A program made the translations under genes and the position numbers. The notes under the pieces are model-generated. The model was not told where the DNA came from, ran no database searches, and worked only from the letters and a program-made list of their open reading frames with translations. Below are positions 1 through 8,238 of a stretch of 34,144 bases of DNA, piece after piece; positions within the stretch are counted from its first letter, which is position 1, and each line of letters begins with the position of its first letter. The stretch lies in NCBI GenBank assembly GCA_027484265.1, contig JAIXTH010000023.1, positions 1 through 34,144 on the forward strand, written 5' to 3'. This DNA comes from Alphaproteobacteria bacterium. Its GTDB lineage: Bacteria > Pseudomonadota > Alphaproteobacteria > Caulobacterales > Aquidulcibacteraceae.

Positions 1-810
1 ATCGATATGCGGGGCAAGCGGATCGTGGTGGTGGGCGCCGGCAATTCGGCGATGGACCTCGCCTCAGAGCTGTCGCAGCGGCCGATTGCCGACAAGCTGT
101 TCATCTCGATGCGGCGCGGGGTCTGGGTGCTGCCGAAATACATGAACGGCAAGCCGGCCGACAAGACGGCTCTGCCGCCCTGGATCCCGCTGCCGCTGGC
201 CCGCAAGCTGGCCAAGGGTGCCATCATCAAGGCTGTGGGCCGGATGGAAAGCTATGGCCTGCCAGCCCCGGACCACGAGCCGCTGACCGGTCACCCGTCC
301 GTCTCCGGCGAGTTCCTGACCCGGGTCGGCTGCGGCGACATCACCCCCAAACCTGCCATCAAGGCCTTCGAGGGCGACTGTGTGCGGTTTGCCGATGACA
401 GCGTCGAGCCGGTGGACGTGATCCTCTATGCCACCGGCTACCGGATCAGCTTCCCGTTCTTCGACCAGGACCAGTTCAAGCCCGACGCCGCCAACCGGTT
501 TCCGCTCTGGAAGCGGATCATGGTGCCGGGAGTGGACAATCTGTTCTTCATGGGCCTGGCGCAGCCGCTGCCCACGCTGGTGAACTTCCCCGAACAGCAG
601 TCCAAGCTGGTGGCCCGGCTTCTGGTCGGTCACTACGGGCGCCCGTCGGTCGAAACCATGCGCGCCCAGATCATCGCCGACGAGAAGCTGCATCTGGGTC
701 ACTTCTACGACAGTCCCCGCCACACCATCCAGGTCGATTTCGCGCATTATGTCCGAGACCTGCTCAAGGAGATCGCCGCAGGTGAAAGACGGGTGGTGTC
801 GGCGGCGTAG
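1..810 (+). CDS. flavin-containing monooxygenase, C-terminal part (5' end outside window)
   Basis: The frame is open from the first base, so only the last 269 residues of a longer protein are visible. A dinucleotide-binding Rossmann motif GAGNSAMD lies near the visible N-terminus, as in the NADPH-binding domain of class B flavoprotein monooxygenases (FMO / Baeyer-Villiger type). An ATGY motif (in YATGYRISFPF) further on is the hallmark FMO C-terminal signature. The family uses FAD and NADPH to oxygenate N, S or carbonyl groups; the substrate cannot be told. The FAD-binding GxGxxG and the FMO fingerprint should lie upstream of the window. The gene converges on ygfZ with about 30 bases between stop codons. 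Family assignment is firm; subfamily is open. Confidence 0.85.
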   Translation: MDMRGKRIVVVGAGNSAMDLASELSQRPIADKLFISMRRGVWVLPKYMNGKPADKTALPPWIPLPLARKLAKGAIIKAVGRMESYGLPAPDHEPLTGHPSVSGEFLTRVGCGDITPKPAIKAFEGDCVRFADDSVEPVDVILYATGYRISFPFFDQDQFKPDAANRFPLWKRIMVPGVDNLFFMGLAQPLPTLVNFPEQQSKLVARLLVGHYGRPSVETMRAQIIADEKLHLGHFYDSPRHTIQVDFAHYVRDLLKEIAAGERRVVSAA

Positions 811-842
811 GGCCCGCCCCTGGAGCATCGGTGCTGGCGGCG

Positions 843-1670
843 CTAGCTCGGGTCTGGAACAACCAGCCAGGCTGGCGGGTCAGGCTGCACGCTGACATGC
901 CCTGCGAGGATCGGTGTCCCGGCCGCCACGGCCGGCAAGGCGCGGTCCAGGCGCAGCAGGGCGATCCCGACGCCATGGATCCCGGTGCGCATCCGCCCGA
1001 CTTCCCATCCATCGGCCTCCAGCGCGGTACCCCAGGCCGGCGCAGCACTGTCATACCGCACCCGCACCAGCTTGGTGCGCACGGTGGTACGGCGCTTCAT
1101 CCGGCTGGTCATCTCCTGCCCGACATAGCAGCCCTTGTGGAAGTCGACCCCGCTCAGCTCATCGAGCAGTCCTTCGAGGGCAAAGTCCTTCTCGACTTCG
1201 AGGTCTGCTGCCAGTTCCGGAATACCGGCTTGCAGACGCAGGTCGGTGTAGTCCGCCTCCTGTCCGGCGCCCTGGGGCACCGCCTGCGCGATCACCCGCC
1301 AGCCCAGCGCCGGATGCCGCGGGTCGGGGCTGGCGGCCAGCGCGCCATCCACCGCACTCCCGCTCATCAGCACCACCAGATCGGGCCGCACCGTGATCGT
1401 GACCTGCGCCCGCAGCCGGTACATCGCCAGCCGCCGCGCCAGCGCCTCGGCACCCACACAATCCAGCAGCAGCCGGTCTTCGGCCAGGCGGAACACCAGC
1501 GCATCGAACAGATACTTGCCCTGCGGCGTCAGCATCGCCCCGTGCCGCGCGGTCCCCACCGGCTGGCCGGAAATGTCCTGGGTCAGCAGGCCCTGCAGCA
1601 GACTGGCCGCATCAGGGCCGGCGAGTTCGATGACGCCGTGGCTGGCGAGGTGGATCGGAGCGATGACCAT
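843..1670 (-). CDS. ygfZ: YgfZ/CAF17-type folate-binding Fe-S cluster assembly protein
   Basis: This 275-residue protein is of the YgfZ/GcvT-like family, a tetrahydrofolate-dependent factor needed for activity of certain [4Fe-4S] enzymes. The family signature K-G-C-Y-V-G-Q-E is at residues 179-186, with the essential cysteine at 181. The N-terminal part (VIELAGPDAASLLQGLLTQD) is the usual GcvT-like start. I placed the start at the ATG at 1670, which gives the normal family N-terminus; the frame is open to 1736, but the extra 22 residues do not look conserved. It is divergent from the TRAP operon, with about 175 bases between starts. Length is normal for the family. Confidence 0.9.
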   Translation of the reverse strand: MVIAPIHLASHGVIELAGPDAASLLQGLLTQDISGQPVGTARHGAMLTPQGKYLFDALVFRLAEDRLLLDCVGAEALARRLAMYRLRAQVTITVRPDLVVLMSGSAVDGALAASPDPRHPALGWRVIAQAVPQGAGQEADYTDLRLQAGIPELAADLEVEKDFALEGLLDELSGVDFHKGCYVGQEMTSRMKRRTTVRTKLVRVRYDSAAPAWGTALEADGWEVGRMRTGIHGVGIALLRLDRALPAVAAGTPILAGHVSVQPDPPAWLVVPDPS

Positions 1671-1844
1671 GGCTGCCAGATGGGCCGACTGCGGCGGCCC
1701 CGCAAGTCCGCCCCGGCCTGCCTGGCCCGTGATCACTGCTCACCAGACCGTGTCCGGCAGGCCTGCCGCCCGCAGCTGGCGGGGCTGAACCAAAGCGGTT
1801 AAGCATGCGGGCCGTAACCGTGCTGACCCCGGAGAGCCAACAGG

Positions 1845-3014
1845 ATGGACCGCCGTACGCTGATCTCCGCCGTAGCCGTGGGTACCCTGGCCGGTGCCGG
1901 TGCCGGCATCGCGGCTGCCCGTGTGGCGGGCGCCGGTGCCACCACCGCTGCGGCAGCCGGGGTTGCAGGACCTGCCATCGCCAGCGGCGCGGTGCGCCTC
2001 AACATGGTGACGAGCTGGCCCAAGGGCATGCTGGGCCTGGGCATGAGTGCCGAGCGCGTGGTGGAGCGGGCACGGGAGCTGTCGGGCGGGACCCTCGACA
2101 TCCGGCTCTATGCCGCCGGCGAGCTGGTGGGGGCGTTCGAGGTGTTCGACGCCGTCGCGACCGGCTCGGCGGATATCTATCACTCGGCTGAGTATTACTG
2201 GGGCGGCAAGCACGCCGCCTATCCGTTCTTCACGGCGGTGCCGTTCGGCATGAACGCGATGGAGCAGCTGGGCTGGCTGGACCACGGTGGCGGCCAGGCG
2301 CTGTGGGACGAGCTGTCGGCGGGGTTTGGCGTGGTGCCGCTGGCGGTGACCAACACCTGTCACCAGGCTGGCGGCTGGTTCAAGCGCGAGATCAACTCGC
2401 TGGCCGATTTCCGCGGTCTGAAGATGCGCATTCCAGGCATTGGCGGCGAGATGGTGCGGCGCCTCGGCGGGGCGGCCGTGGCGATCCCGGGGGGCGAGAT
2501 CTATCAGTCGCTCCAGTCCGGTGTGATCGATGCCGCCGAGTTCGTCGGTCCGTGGAATGACGTGGGTCTCGGCTTCTATCGCGAGGCGCCCTTCTACTAT
2601 GCGCCGGGCCTGCACGAGCCGGGGGCGATCCTGGCCATGGGCATCAACAAGGCCCGGTTCGAGCGCCTCAGCCCGGAGCACCAGCGGGTGCTGCGTGTGG
2701 TGGCGCGCGACGTGTATCTGACCTCGATCGGCGAGTTCACCTATCAGAACGGCGTCGCACTCGCGAAGCTGCAGCGGGATCACGGCATCGCCCTGCGCCC
2801 CTTCCCCGACGATGTGGTGCGCGAGGCCGCCCGGGTGTCGCAGGACATGTGGGCCGAAGCCGGCAGCACCGATGCGCTGGGCCGCCGGATCTATGAGAGC
2901 TGGATGAGTGCCTTCAAGGCGATGCGGCCTTGGATGGAGGGAGCCGAGAGCCTCTATGCCTCGATCCGCAGCGGCGCCCTCGGACCGGCCGACGCCATGC
3001 GGGGCACACCGTGA
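1845..3014 (+). CDS. dctP: TRAP transporter periplasmic solute-binding protein (DctP/TakP-like)
   Basis: A 389-residue periplasmic receptor of a TRAP transporter. The N-terminus carries a twin-arginine-like export signal (MDRRTLISA followed by a long Ala/Gly-rich hydrophobic stretch to about residue 45). The mature part begins near VRLNMVTSWPKG. Typical receptor motifs follow, including LKMRIPGIGGEMVRRLGG and EFVGPWNDVGLG, which resemble the clade of TakP (2-oxoacid binding) and the mannitol/chloroaromatic type. The exact ligand is an inference; an organic acid is likely. A ribosome binding site GGAG lies at 1831-1834. It is the first gene of a coupled operon: its TGA overlaps the GTG of dctQ. 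Confidence 0.9.
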   Translation: MDRRTLISAVAVGTLAGAGAGIAAARVAGAGATTAAAAGVAGPAIASGAVRLNMVTSWPKGMLGLGMSAERVVERARELSGGTLDIRLYAAGELVGAFEVFDAVATGSADIYHSAEYYWGGKHAAYPFFTAVPFGMNAMEQLGWLDHGGGQALWDELSAGFGVVPLAVTNTCHQAGGWFKREINSLADFRGLKMRIPGIGGEMVRRLGGAAVAIPGGEIYQSLQSGVIDAAEFVGPWNDVGLGFYREAPFYYAPGLHEPGAILAMGINKARFERLSPEHQRVLRVVARDVYLTSIGEFTYQNGVALAKLQRDHGIALRPFPDDVVREAARVSQDMWAEAGSTDALGRRIYESWMSAFKAMRPWMEGAESLYASIRSGALGPADAMRGTP

Positions 3015-3679
3015 GCCCCGCCGATCTGGCTGCGCCGCTGGGATCGATCAGCGTCGTGATCCTGGGCGGGCTGGCGCCGTTTCTGGCGCTGCCGCTGGCG
3101 ACCGCGCTGTGGGGTGAGGCGCCGGGGCGGGTGCTGCGGCCAGCGGTGGAGCTGTCGGAAGACCTGGCGGCGATCCTTGCCCGGTTCGCGCAGGTCTGTC
3201 TGGTGGTGCTGGCGCTTGGCATGCTGGGCACCGTGCTCTTGCGCTACGTGTTCGGCGAGAGCTTCACCCGGCTGAACGAAGCGGTGATGTATGCCCATGC
3301 GCTGGGCTTCCTGATGGCGGGGCCGGCGGCGCTGGTGGCCAATGCCCATGTGCGGGTGGACGTGCTGTACGAGCACTTCACCCCGCGCACCCGGGCCTGG
3401 GTGGACATTGCGGGCTTCACGCTGTTCCTGGCCCCCTTCATGCTGTTGCTGCTGATCTACAGCGGGCCGGTGGTGCAGCTCGCCTGGAAGGTGGTGGAGC
3501 GCAGCAACGAGACCGACGGCCTGCCGCTGGTGTGGCTGCTGAAGACCGCGATGCCGGTATTTGCGGTGGCAATGCTGGCCGGGGGCCTGGCCCACGCCGG
3601 GCGCGCTGCGCTGCGGATGCAGGGGCTGGACACACCGCTTCACCCCGCACCTGAAGCCGATCCGGAGGCGCGGGTATGA
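3011..3679 (+). CDS. dctQ: TRAP transporter small membrane subunit (DctQ)
   Basis: The 222-residue small permease of the TRAP system. I chose the GTG at 3011, which overlaps the dctP stop as GTGA; the frame is open from 2930, but that would lie inside dctP. The core shows four hydrophobic segments with the family-typical LRYVFGESFTRLNEAVMYAHALGFL and an ANAHVRVDVL loop. One odd point is an extra hydrophobic stretch before the core (about residues 10-33), giving a possible fifth membrane segment and a protein longer than the usual 160-190 residues. It should dock the receptor and pair with DctM in the inner membrane. Its stop overlaps the dctM start as ATGA. Confidence 0.88.
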   Translation: MSPADLAAPLGSISVVILGGLAPFLALPLATALWGEAPGRVLRPAVELSEDLAAILARFAQVCLVVLALGMLGTVLLRYVFGESFTRLNEAVMYAHALGFLMAGPAALVANAHVRVDVLYEHFTPRTRAWVDIAGFTLFLAPFMLLLLIYSGPVVQLAWKVVERSNETDGLPLVWLLKTAMPVFAVAMLAGGLAHAGRAALRMQGLDTPLHPAPEADPEARV

Positions 3680-5259
3680 CCGACCTCCACGGCATCCTCG
3701 ACATCCTGATGTTCCTGGCGCTCATCGTCGGATTGATGCTGGGCTATCCAGTGGCGTTCACGCTGGCCGGTGTGGCGCTGGCCTTCGGCCTGATCGGCTT
3801 GGGGCTGGGGCTGTTCCAGCCGAGCTATTTCGCGGCCCTGCCCCAGCGTGTGTTCGGCACCATGAACAACGCCACGCTGACAGCGGTGCCGCTGTTCGTG
3901 CTGATGGGCGTGATCCTCGAGCGGTCGAAGATCGCCGAGGACCTGTTGTCCACCATGGGCGACCTGTTCGGAAGCCTGCGGGGCGGCCTGCTCTATTCCA
4001 CCACATTGGTGGGGGCGCTGCTGGCGGCTTCGACGGGTGTGGTGGGGGCAACCGTGGTGACCATGGGCCTTCTGGCCCTGCCCGCCATGCTCAAGCGCGG
4101 CTATGATCCGCGCCTGGCCACCGGCTCCATCGCGGCAGCGGGAACGCTGGGCCAGATCATCCCGCCCTCCATCGTGCTGATCCTGCTGGGCGATGTGATC
4201 GGCAATGCCAACCAGCGTGCCCAGCTGCAGACCGGCGGCGCAGCCGGCACCGAGGCGGTGTCGGTGGGCGACCTGTTTGCCGGAGCCCTGGTGCCGGGCT
4301 TGGTTCTGGTGGGTCTGTTCCTGGTCTATCAGGCGCTGGTGGCGTGGCTGAGGCCCAACGCAGCCCCGGCGGGCGAGGGCGCCTATCCGGGCCTGGCGCG
4401 GGTGGTGCAGGCGCTGGTGGCGCCGCTGGTGCTGATCCTGGCGGTGCTGGGCTCGATCCTGGCGGGGATCGCCACGCCAACCGAAGGCGCGGCTGTGGGC
4501 GCAGCCGGTGCCGCGCTGCTGGCCGGGTGGCGGCTGGAGCGGGATGCCGGGCGGGCCCGGGGCGGGCTGGCGCGGCTGATCCTCCTGGGCGGAGCGGCGC
4601 TGGTGGCGCTGGTGGTGATCCGGCTGACGGTGAACACACCCGCCCTGACCGGACAGCCGGGCGGCCTGTCCATGCTGGTGACGGCGGTTTGCCTGGTGCT
4701 GGCGGCCGGCGGCTTTGCCGGCGTGATCGGCGGGCTTTTGGCCCTGCACCGCACCCGGGGCCTGATGCCCTCGCTGCGCTCGGCCATGGACATCACGGCG
4801 ATGGTGTTCGTGATCCTGATCGGCGCAGCCCTGTTCACCCTGGTGTTCCGGGGCCTGGGCGGTGACGAGTGGGTGGCCTCGATGCTGGAGGCGGTGCCGG
4901 GCGGCCTGACGGGCGCCCTGCTGTTCACCTTCGCGGTGATGTTCTTCCTCGGTTTCTTCCTCGATTTCATCGAGATCTGCTTTGTGGTGGTGCCGCTGGT
5001 GGCGGTGCCGCTGATCGTGATGGGAGCCGACCCGGTGTGGCTGGGGGTGATGATGGCCCTGGTGCTGCAGACCTCGTTCCTGACCCCGCCCTTCGGCTTT
5101 GCGCTGTTCTATCTGCGCGGGGTGGCGCCGCCCGAAGTCAGCACGCTCCAGATCTATCGCGGCGTGGTGCCGTTCATCGCCCTGCAGCTGGTGGCGGTCG
5201 GCATCGTCTGGGTGGTCCCGCAGCTGGCCACCTGGCTGCCGGGGCTGCTGTATCAGTAG
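3676..5259 (+). CDS. dctM: TRAP transporter large membrane subunit (DctM)
   Basis: A 527-residue multi-spanning permease, the Na+-driven transport subunit of the TRAP system. Recognisable family features are the N-terminal LGYPVAFTLAGVALAF, the AASTGVVGATVVTMGLLALP segment, GTLGQIIPPSIVLILLG, ATPTEGAAVGAAGA, and the C-terminal QTSFLTPPFGFALFYLRG. It is about 100 residues longer than a standard DctM (about 425-430). The surplus is an inserted pair or more of hydrophobic segments in the middle (roughly residues 285-370), as in the mannitol/chloroaromatic-type clade. It is translationally coupled to dctQ. No enzyme gene for the substrate lies next to it. Confidence 0.92.
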   Translation: MTDLHGILDILMFLALIVGLMLGYPVAFTLAGVALAFGLIGLGLGLFQPSYFAALPQRVFGTMNNATLTAVPLFVLMGVILERSKIAEDLLSTMGDLFGSLRGGLLYSTTLVGALLAASTGVVGATVVTMGLLALPAMLKRGYDPRLATGSIAAAGTLGQIIPPSIVLILLGDVIGNANQRAQLQTGGAAGTEAVSVGDLFAGALVPGLVLVGLFLVYQALVAWLRPNAAPAGEGAYPGLARVVQALVAPLVLILAVLGSILAGIATPTEGAAVGAAGAALLAGWRLERDAGRARGGLARLILLGGAALVALVVIRLTVNTPALTGQPGGLSMLVTAVCLVLAAGGFAGVIGGLLALHRTRGLMPSLRSAMDITAMVFVILIGAALFTLVFRGLGGDEWVASMLEAVPGGLTGALLFTFAVMFFLGFFLDFIEICFVVVPLVAVPLIVMGADPVWLGVMMALVLQTSFLTPPFGFALFYLRGVAPPEVSTLQIYRGVVPFIALQLVAVGIVWVVPQLATWLPGLLYQ

Positions 5260-5337
5260 GGTGTCCGTGCGGCGCACCACGGTGCGGCGCTACTGCAACT
5301 GGGCTTGCCGCTGGTGCGGGCAGGGCAGGCGCGCGGA

Positions 5338-5366
5338 TTGACTCTGCCGGGACCGGCCTGTAGTGC
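5338..5366 (+). promoter_or_regulatory. candidate sigma70 promoter for rplU-rpmA
   Basis: TTGACT (5338-5343), a 17-base spacer and TAGTGC (5361-5366) match the housekeeping pattern reasonably. The predicted start near 5373 would give a leader of about 105 bases before rplU. That leader contains a hairpin with 6-bp arms (GCCCGC 5382-5387, GCGGGC 5395-5400). Confidence 0.4.
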
Positions 5367-5478
5367 CGCGCCTTCGAAGTCGCCCGCCATCTGCGCGGGC
5401 GTTCACTGTGTTTGGCAGACGGCCTGACCTGCGGACTTCCAGCCGCAAGCGGTACGTGCCCTTGAAGGGAATGTCGCG

Positions 5479-5793
5479 ATGTTCGCGGTGATCAAGACAG
5501 GTGGCAAGCAGTATCGCGTTGCCCCCGGCGACAAGCTGGTCGTCGAGAAGCTCGAAGGTGAAGCCGGTTCGGCCGTGACCTTCAACGATGTCCTGCTGGT
5601 CGGCTCCGACGCCGGGACCACTGTTGGCGCGCCTCTCGTGGCCGGCGCCACCGTGAGTGCCACGCTGATCGAGACCCGCAAGGGCGACAAGGTGATGGTG
5701 GTCAAGAAGACCCGCCGTCAGACCTACCGTCGCCGCAACGGCCACCGTCAATGGGGCTCGCTGGTGGAAATCACCGGCGTCAGCGCCGCCTGA
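5479..5793 (+). CDS. rplU: 50S ribosomal protein L21
   Basis: The 104-residue L21 starts with [14 protein letters not shown], the diagnostic family N-terminus, and contains the conserved basic C-terminal part ([16 protein letters not shown]) that binds 23S rRNA. Length is normal for bacterial L21. An AAGGGA ribosome binding site lies about 10 bases before the ATG. It is followed after 18 bases by rpmA, the near-universal L21-L27 pair, and transcription of the pair probably ends at the terminator at 6145-6180. Confidence 0.98.
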   Translation: MFAVIKTGGKQYRVAPGDKLVVEKLEGEAGSAVTFNDVLLVGSDAGTTVGAPLVAGATVSATLIETRKGDKVMVVKKTRRQTYRRRNGHRQWGSLVEITGVSAA

Positions 5794-5811
5794 TCCGAGG
5801 GAGACTGATCC

Positions 5812-6081
5812 ATGGCACACAAGAAGGCTGGCGGTTCCTCGAAGAACGGCCGTGATTCCAATCCGAAGATGCTGGGCGTGAAGAAGTTCGGCAACGAGGC
5901 CGTCGTGGCCGGCAACATTATCGTGCGTCAGCGCGGCACCCGCTTCAATGCCGGGGCCAACGTTGGCATGGGCCGCGACCATACCCTGTTCGCCACTGCC
6001 AACGGCAAAGTGTCCTTCCAGCGCAAGCGTGACGGCAAGTGTTTTGTATCCGTCCTGCCGCTGGCGGAAGCCGCCGAATAA
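5812..6081 (+). CDS. rpmA: 50S ribosomal protein L27
   Basis: The 89-residue L27 begins [16 protein letters not shown], the flexible N-terminal arm that reaches the peptidyl transferase centre, and has the [20 protein letters not shown] core. There is no N-terminal cleavage extension of the Firmicutes type. A strong GAGGGAG ribosome binding site sits at 5797-5803. It is the second gene of the rplU operon. Confidence 0.98.
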   Translation: MAHKKAGGSSKNGRDSNPKMLGVKKFGNEAVVAGNIIVRQRGTRFNAGANVGMGRDHTLFATANGKVSFQRKRDGKCFVSVLPLAEAAE

Positions 6082-6144
6082 GCGACCTGGATACCACCGG
6101 GTCGCCGCCCACCAAGGGGCGATCCGGTCAGACAGAGTTTCCCG

Positions 6145-6180
6145 CGCGGGGACCGGATCGTCCGGTCCCCGCGTTTGTTT
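6145..6180 (+). terminator. intrinsic terminator of rplU-rpmA
   Basis: A perfect 13-bp GC-rich stem (6145-6157 with 6161-6173), loop TCG, is followed directly by TTTGTTTT. It lies about 65 bases after the rpmA stop and before the acetyltransferase genes, so these probably form a separate transcription unit. Confidence 0.93.
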
Positions 6181-6254
6181 TCGGGCCCCCGGGCCCGCTG
6201 GCAGACCCCGGACCTCCCTCCCCGCCCGCGCGGGAACACTCCTGGAGGTCTGCC

Positions 6255-6830
6255 ATGCGTGAAGTGATCGAAACCGCCCGCCTTGTCCTGCGCCCGATGT
6301 CTGCCAAGGACATTCCGGCCATGGTGTGCCTGCTCGATGACCTGCGCGTATCGGGCAACACTAGCAACATCCCCTATCCCTATGTCGAGGCAGATGCCCG
6401 CGACTGGGTCGGACGCCAGCCTGACCTGCGCGGTCAGGGGCAGGCCTATGTCTATAGCGTCTGCGACGCGGAGACCGACGGAATGATCGGTGCCATGGGG
6501 CTGCACTGGAGCAACCGGCATACCGATGATGGCCAGATGGGCTGGGAGCTGGGCTACTGGTTCGGCGTGCCGCACTGGGGGCAGGGCTTTGCCACCGAAG
6601 CCGGCGCCGCCATCGTGCGCGAGGCGGAAGCAACCGTGGCGCCCGACCGCATTGTGGCAGGACACTTCACGGAAAATCCGAAATCCGGTCATGTGCTCGT
6701 CAAGCTCGGGTTCGAATACACCGGGGTGATTTGCGACAGCTACTCCCTCGCCCGCAAGGCCAAGGTCCCCTGCCGGTCCATGGTCCGCACCGCTGGCGCT
6801 CCGCTGCCAGATCCCGGGAGGGCGCCATGA
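6255..6830 (+). CDS. GNAT family N-acetyltransferase (RimJ/RimL type)
   Basis: A 191-residue acetyltransferase. It opens with ETARLVLRPMSAKD, the typical start of the RimJ/RimL-like (Acetyltransf_3) group. The acetyl-CoA pyrophosphate-binding region is seen in GVPHWGQGFATEAG, followed by the HFTENPKSGHVLVKLGFEYTG segment that closes the GNAT fold. The target is unknown; the group includes enzymes that modify ribosomal protein N-termini and small molecules. I chose the ATG at 6255 because a GGAGGT ribosome binding site precedes it and an upstream start would run through the terminator. Placement after rplU-rpmA is a common alphaproteobacterial arrangement. Its stop overlaps the next start as ATGA. 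Confidence 0.9.
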   Translation: MREVIETARLVLRPMSAKDIPAMVCLLDDLRVSGNTSNIPYPYVEADARDWVGRQPDLRGQGQAYVYSVCDAETDGMIGAMGLHWSNRHTDDGQMGWELGYWFGVPHWGQGFATEAGAAIVREAEATVAPDRIVAGHFTENPKSGHVLVKLGFEYTGVICDSYSLARKAKVPCRSMVRTAGAPLPDPGRAP

Positions 6831-7345
6831 CACCGGTTCTTTTGACCGAACGGCTGCTGCTGAGGCCCTTCGAGCATGAGGATGCGCAGGCGCTGGCCGT
6901 GCTGCTCGACCATGCCGATGTCGCCACCGGCGTGTGCGCCACGCCGGTGCCCTTCACGCCGCTGCACGCCGCAGCCCGGATCCTGATGATGCGGGCTGCC
7001 GAGGGCCGGGGCGACCTTGCCTGGGCCGTCGAGGACGGCAGCGGCGAGCTGGTGGGTCTGGTCACGCTCGAGCGGCGTGACGGCCAGGCCCTGCAGCTGG
7101 GTGTGGCGGTGGCCCGCCCGCGCTGGGGCCAGGGCATCGCTACCGAGGCGCTGGAAGCGGCCCTCGACTGGGTCAGCCGTGCCCGTCCGGGCGCCACGCT
7201 GTGCAGCGAGGTGTTTGCCGACACGGGCCGTGTCCACAGCCTGCTCGCCAGGCTTGGCTTCCGGCAGATCGGCGGCTCCCGGCGGTTCAGTCTGGCGCGG
7301 CAGCGGTCTGACGCCGTGCAGTTGTGGCAGCGACTGGCGGCCTGA
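6827..7345 (+). CDS. GNAT family N-acetyltransferase, second of pair
   Basis: A 172-residue acetyltransferase of the same RimJ/RimL-like group. It starts LLTERLLLRPFEHEDAQ and has the acetyl-CoA motif ARPRWGQGIATEAL, then a C-terminal LLARLGFRQIGGSRRFS. It differs clearly from the gene before it, so it is an ancient duplicate or a separate family member rather than a recent copy. The start overlaps the preceding stop (ATGA), so the two are translated together. Substrate unknown. Confidence 0.9.
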   Translation: MTPVLLTERLLLRPFEHEDAQALAVLLDHADVATGVCATPVPFTPLHAAARILMMRAAEGRGDLAWAVEDGSGELVGLVTLERRDGQALQLGVAVARPRWGQGIATEALEAALDWVSRARPGATLCSEVFADTGRVHSLLARLGFRQIGGSRRFSLARQRSDAVQLWQRLAA

Positions 7346-7372
7346 GGCAGTCCGACCCCCCGCAACACGAAC

Positions 7373-7410
7373 AGGCCCGCGCGGTTCTCACCGTGCGGGC
7401 CTCTTCAATC
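7373..7410. terminator. bidirectional terminator between convergent genes
   Basis: A 12-bp stem (7373-7384 with 7391-7402, one G-U) and a 6-base loop lie between the GNAT stop at 7345 and the stop of the minus-strand glycosyltransferase at 7418. The T-tails are short on both strands (CTTCAAT on plus), so efficiency is uncertain. Confidence 0.6.
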
Positions 7411-7417
7411 CAGGTGG

Positions 7418-8173
7418 TTACGCCCGCGCCTCTGACCGGGTACGGGCTGTGTGCCACTGCCACCAGATCGCAAAGATGCGGGGGCCTTCCACCAGATAGC
7501 GCTTCCACATCCGGCCGGGCTCGCTGGCCAGCCGGTGCAGCCACTCGAGCCGCGCCTGCTGCATCCAGCGGGGGGCGCGCTCGGCCTTGCCGGTGAGAAA
7601 GTCGAGGGAGGCACCGAGGCACAAGCCCACGCCCTGGCCGCCGCCCATGGCAGCGGCCGCGCGGGCCACCATCTCCTGCTGCGGGCTGCCGACACACAGG
7701 AAGTGGAAGCGGGCCGGGCTGTTCACCACGAAGGCTGCAGCCTCCGCCACGGCGGCCGGGTTACGGCGCAGGCCCATCGGAGGGGCATGCCAGCGAATAT
7801 CCGTGAGGCCATAGCGGGCCCGGAGCGCATCGATCAGAGCCGCATCACCACCGATCACGGTCACCGGCTCGTCCGGCTGGATCACACGGTCGAGCAACGC
7901 GGCGGCGAGGTCCGAACCAGGTGCGGCCGGCAGGTGGAGGCCGGACCGGGCCGCCAGGGTTTCGAGGATCCGGCTGTCACTCACCAGCATCGCGGCATCG
8001 CGGTACAGCGGCATCAGCTCGGGGTCGGCGGCAAGGCGGACCACATGGTCGACATTCGGCGTCACCAGATAGCCGAACCCAACGCCACCGGCCCGCTCCG
8101 TGACGGCCTTCAGCAGCGCTTCCGACCCCAGTGGGGTGAAGTCGAGACCCAGAAACGAAACCGTGTCGGCCAT
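7418..8173 (-). CDS. WecG/TagA/CpsF family glycosyltransferase
   Basis: A 251-residue protein of glycosyltransferase family GT26, which transfers sugars (for example N-acetylmannosamine or its uronate) to lipid-linked intermediates of exopolysaccharide, enterobacterial common antigen or teichoic acid. The conserved TPNVDHVVRL motif with the catalytic-site Asp lies near residue 40. Further conserved pieces are LVSDSRIL, VIGG and CVGSPQQE (the family's GSPKQE). I set the start at the ATG at 8173 (MADTVSFLGLDF); the frame stays open upstream only because it runs antisense-like through mnmC. It follows mnmC with 65 bases between. No other polysaccharide genes are nearby, so the acceptor is unknown. 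Confidence 0.88.
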   Translation of the reverse strand: MADTVSFLGLDFTPLGSEALLKAVTERAGGVGFGYLVTPNVDHVVRLAADPELMPLYRDAAMLVSDSRILETLAARSGLHLPAAPGSDLAAALLDRVIQPDEPVTVIGGDAALIDALRARYGLTDIRWHAPPMGLRRNPAAVAEAAAFVVNSPARFHFLCVGSPQQEMVARAAAAMGGGQGVGLCLGASLDFLTGKAERAPRWMQQARLEWLHRLASEPGRMWKRYLVEGPRIFAIWWQWHTARTRSEARA

Positions 8174-8238
8174 GGCGCGCCTTCCTTGCGTTTTGCCGCT
8201 TGCGCCTGACCCGATATCACCCTGTCCTTGCCTGCGGA

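Noticed and set aside
3640-5280. 546-codon open frame antisense to dctM
   Set aside because: Extremely His/Gln-rich, no domain, and fully covered by a clear TRAP permease on the other strand.
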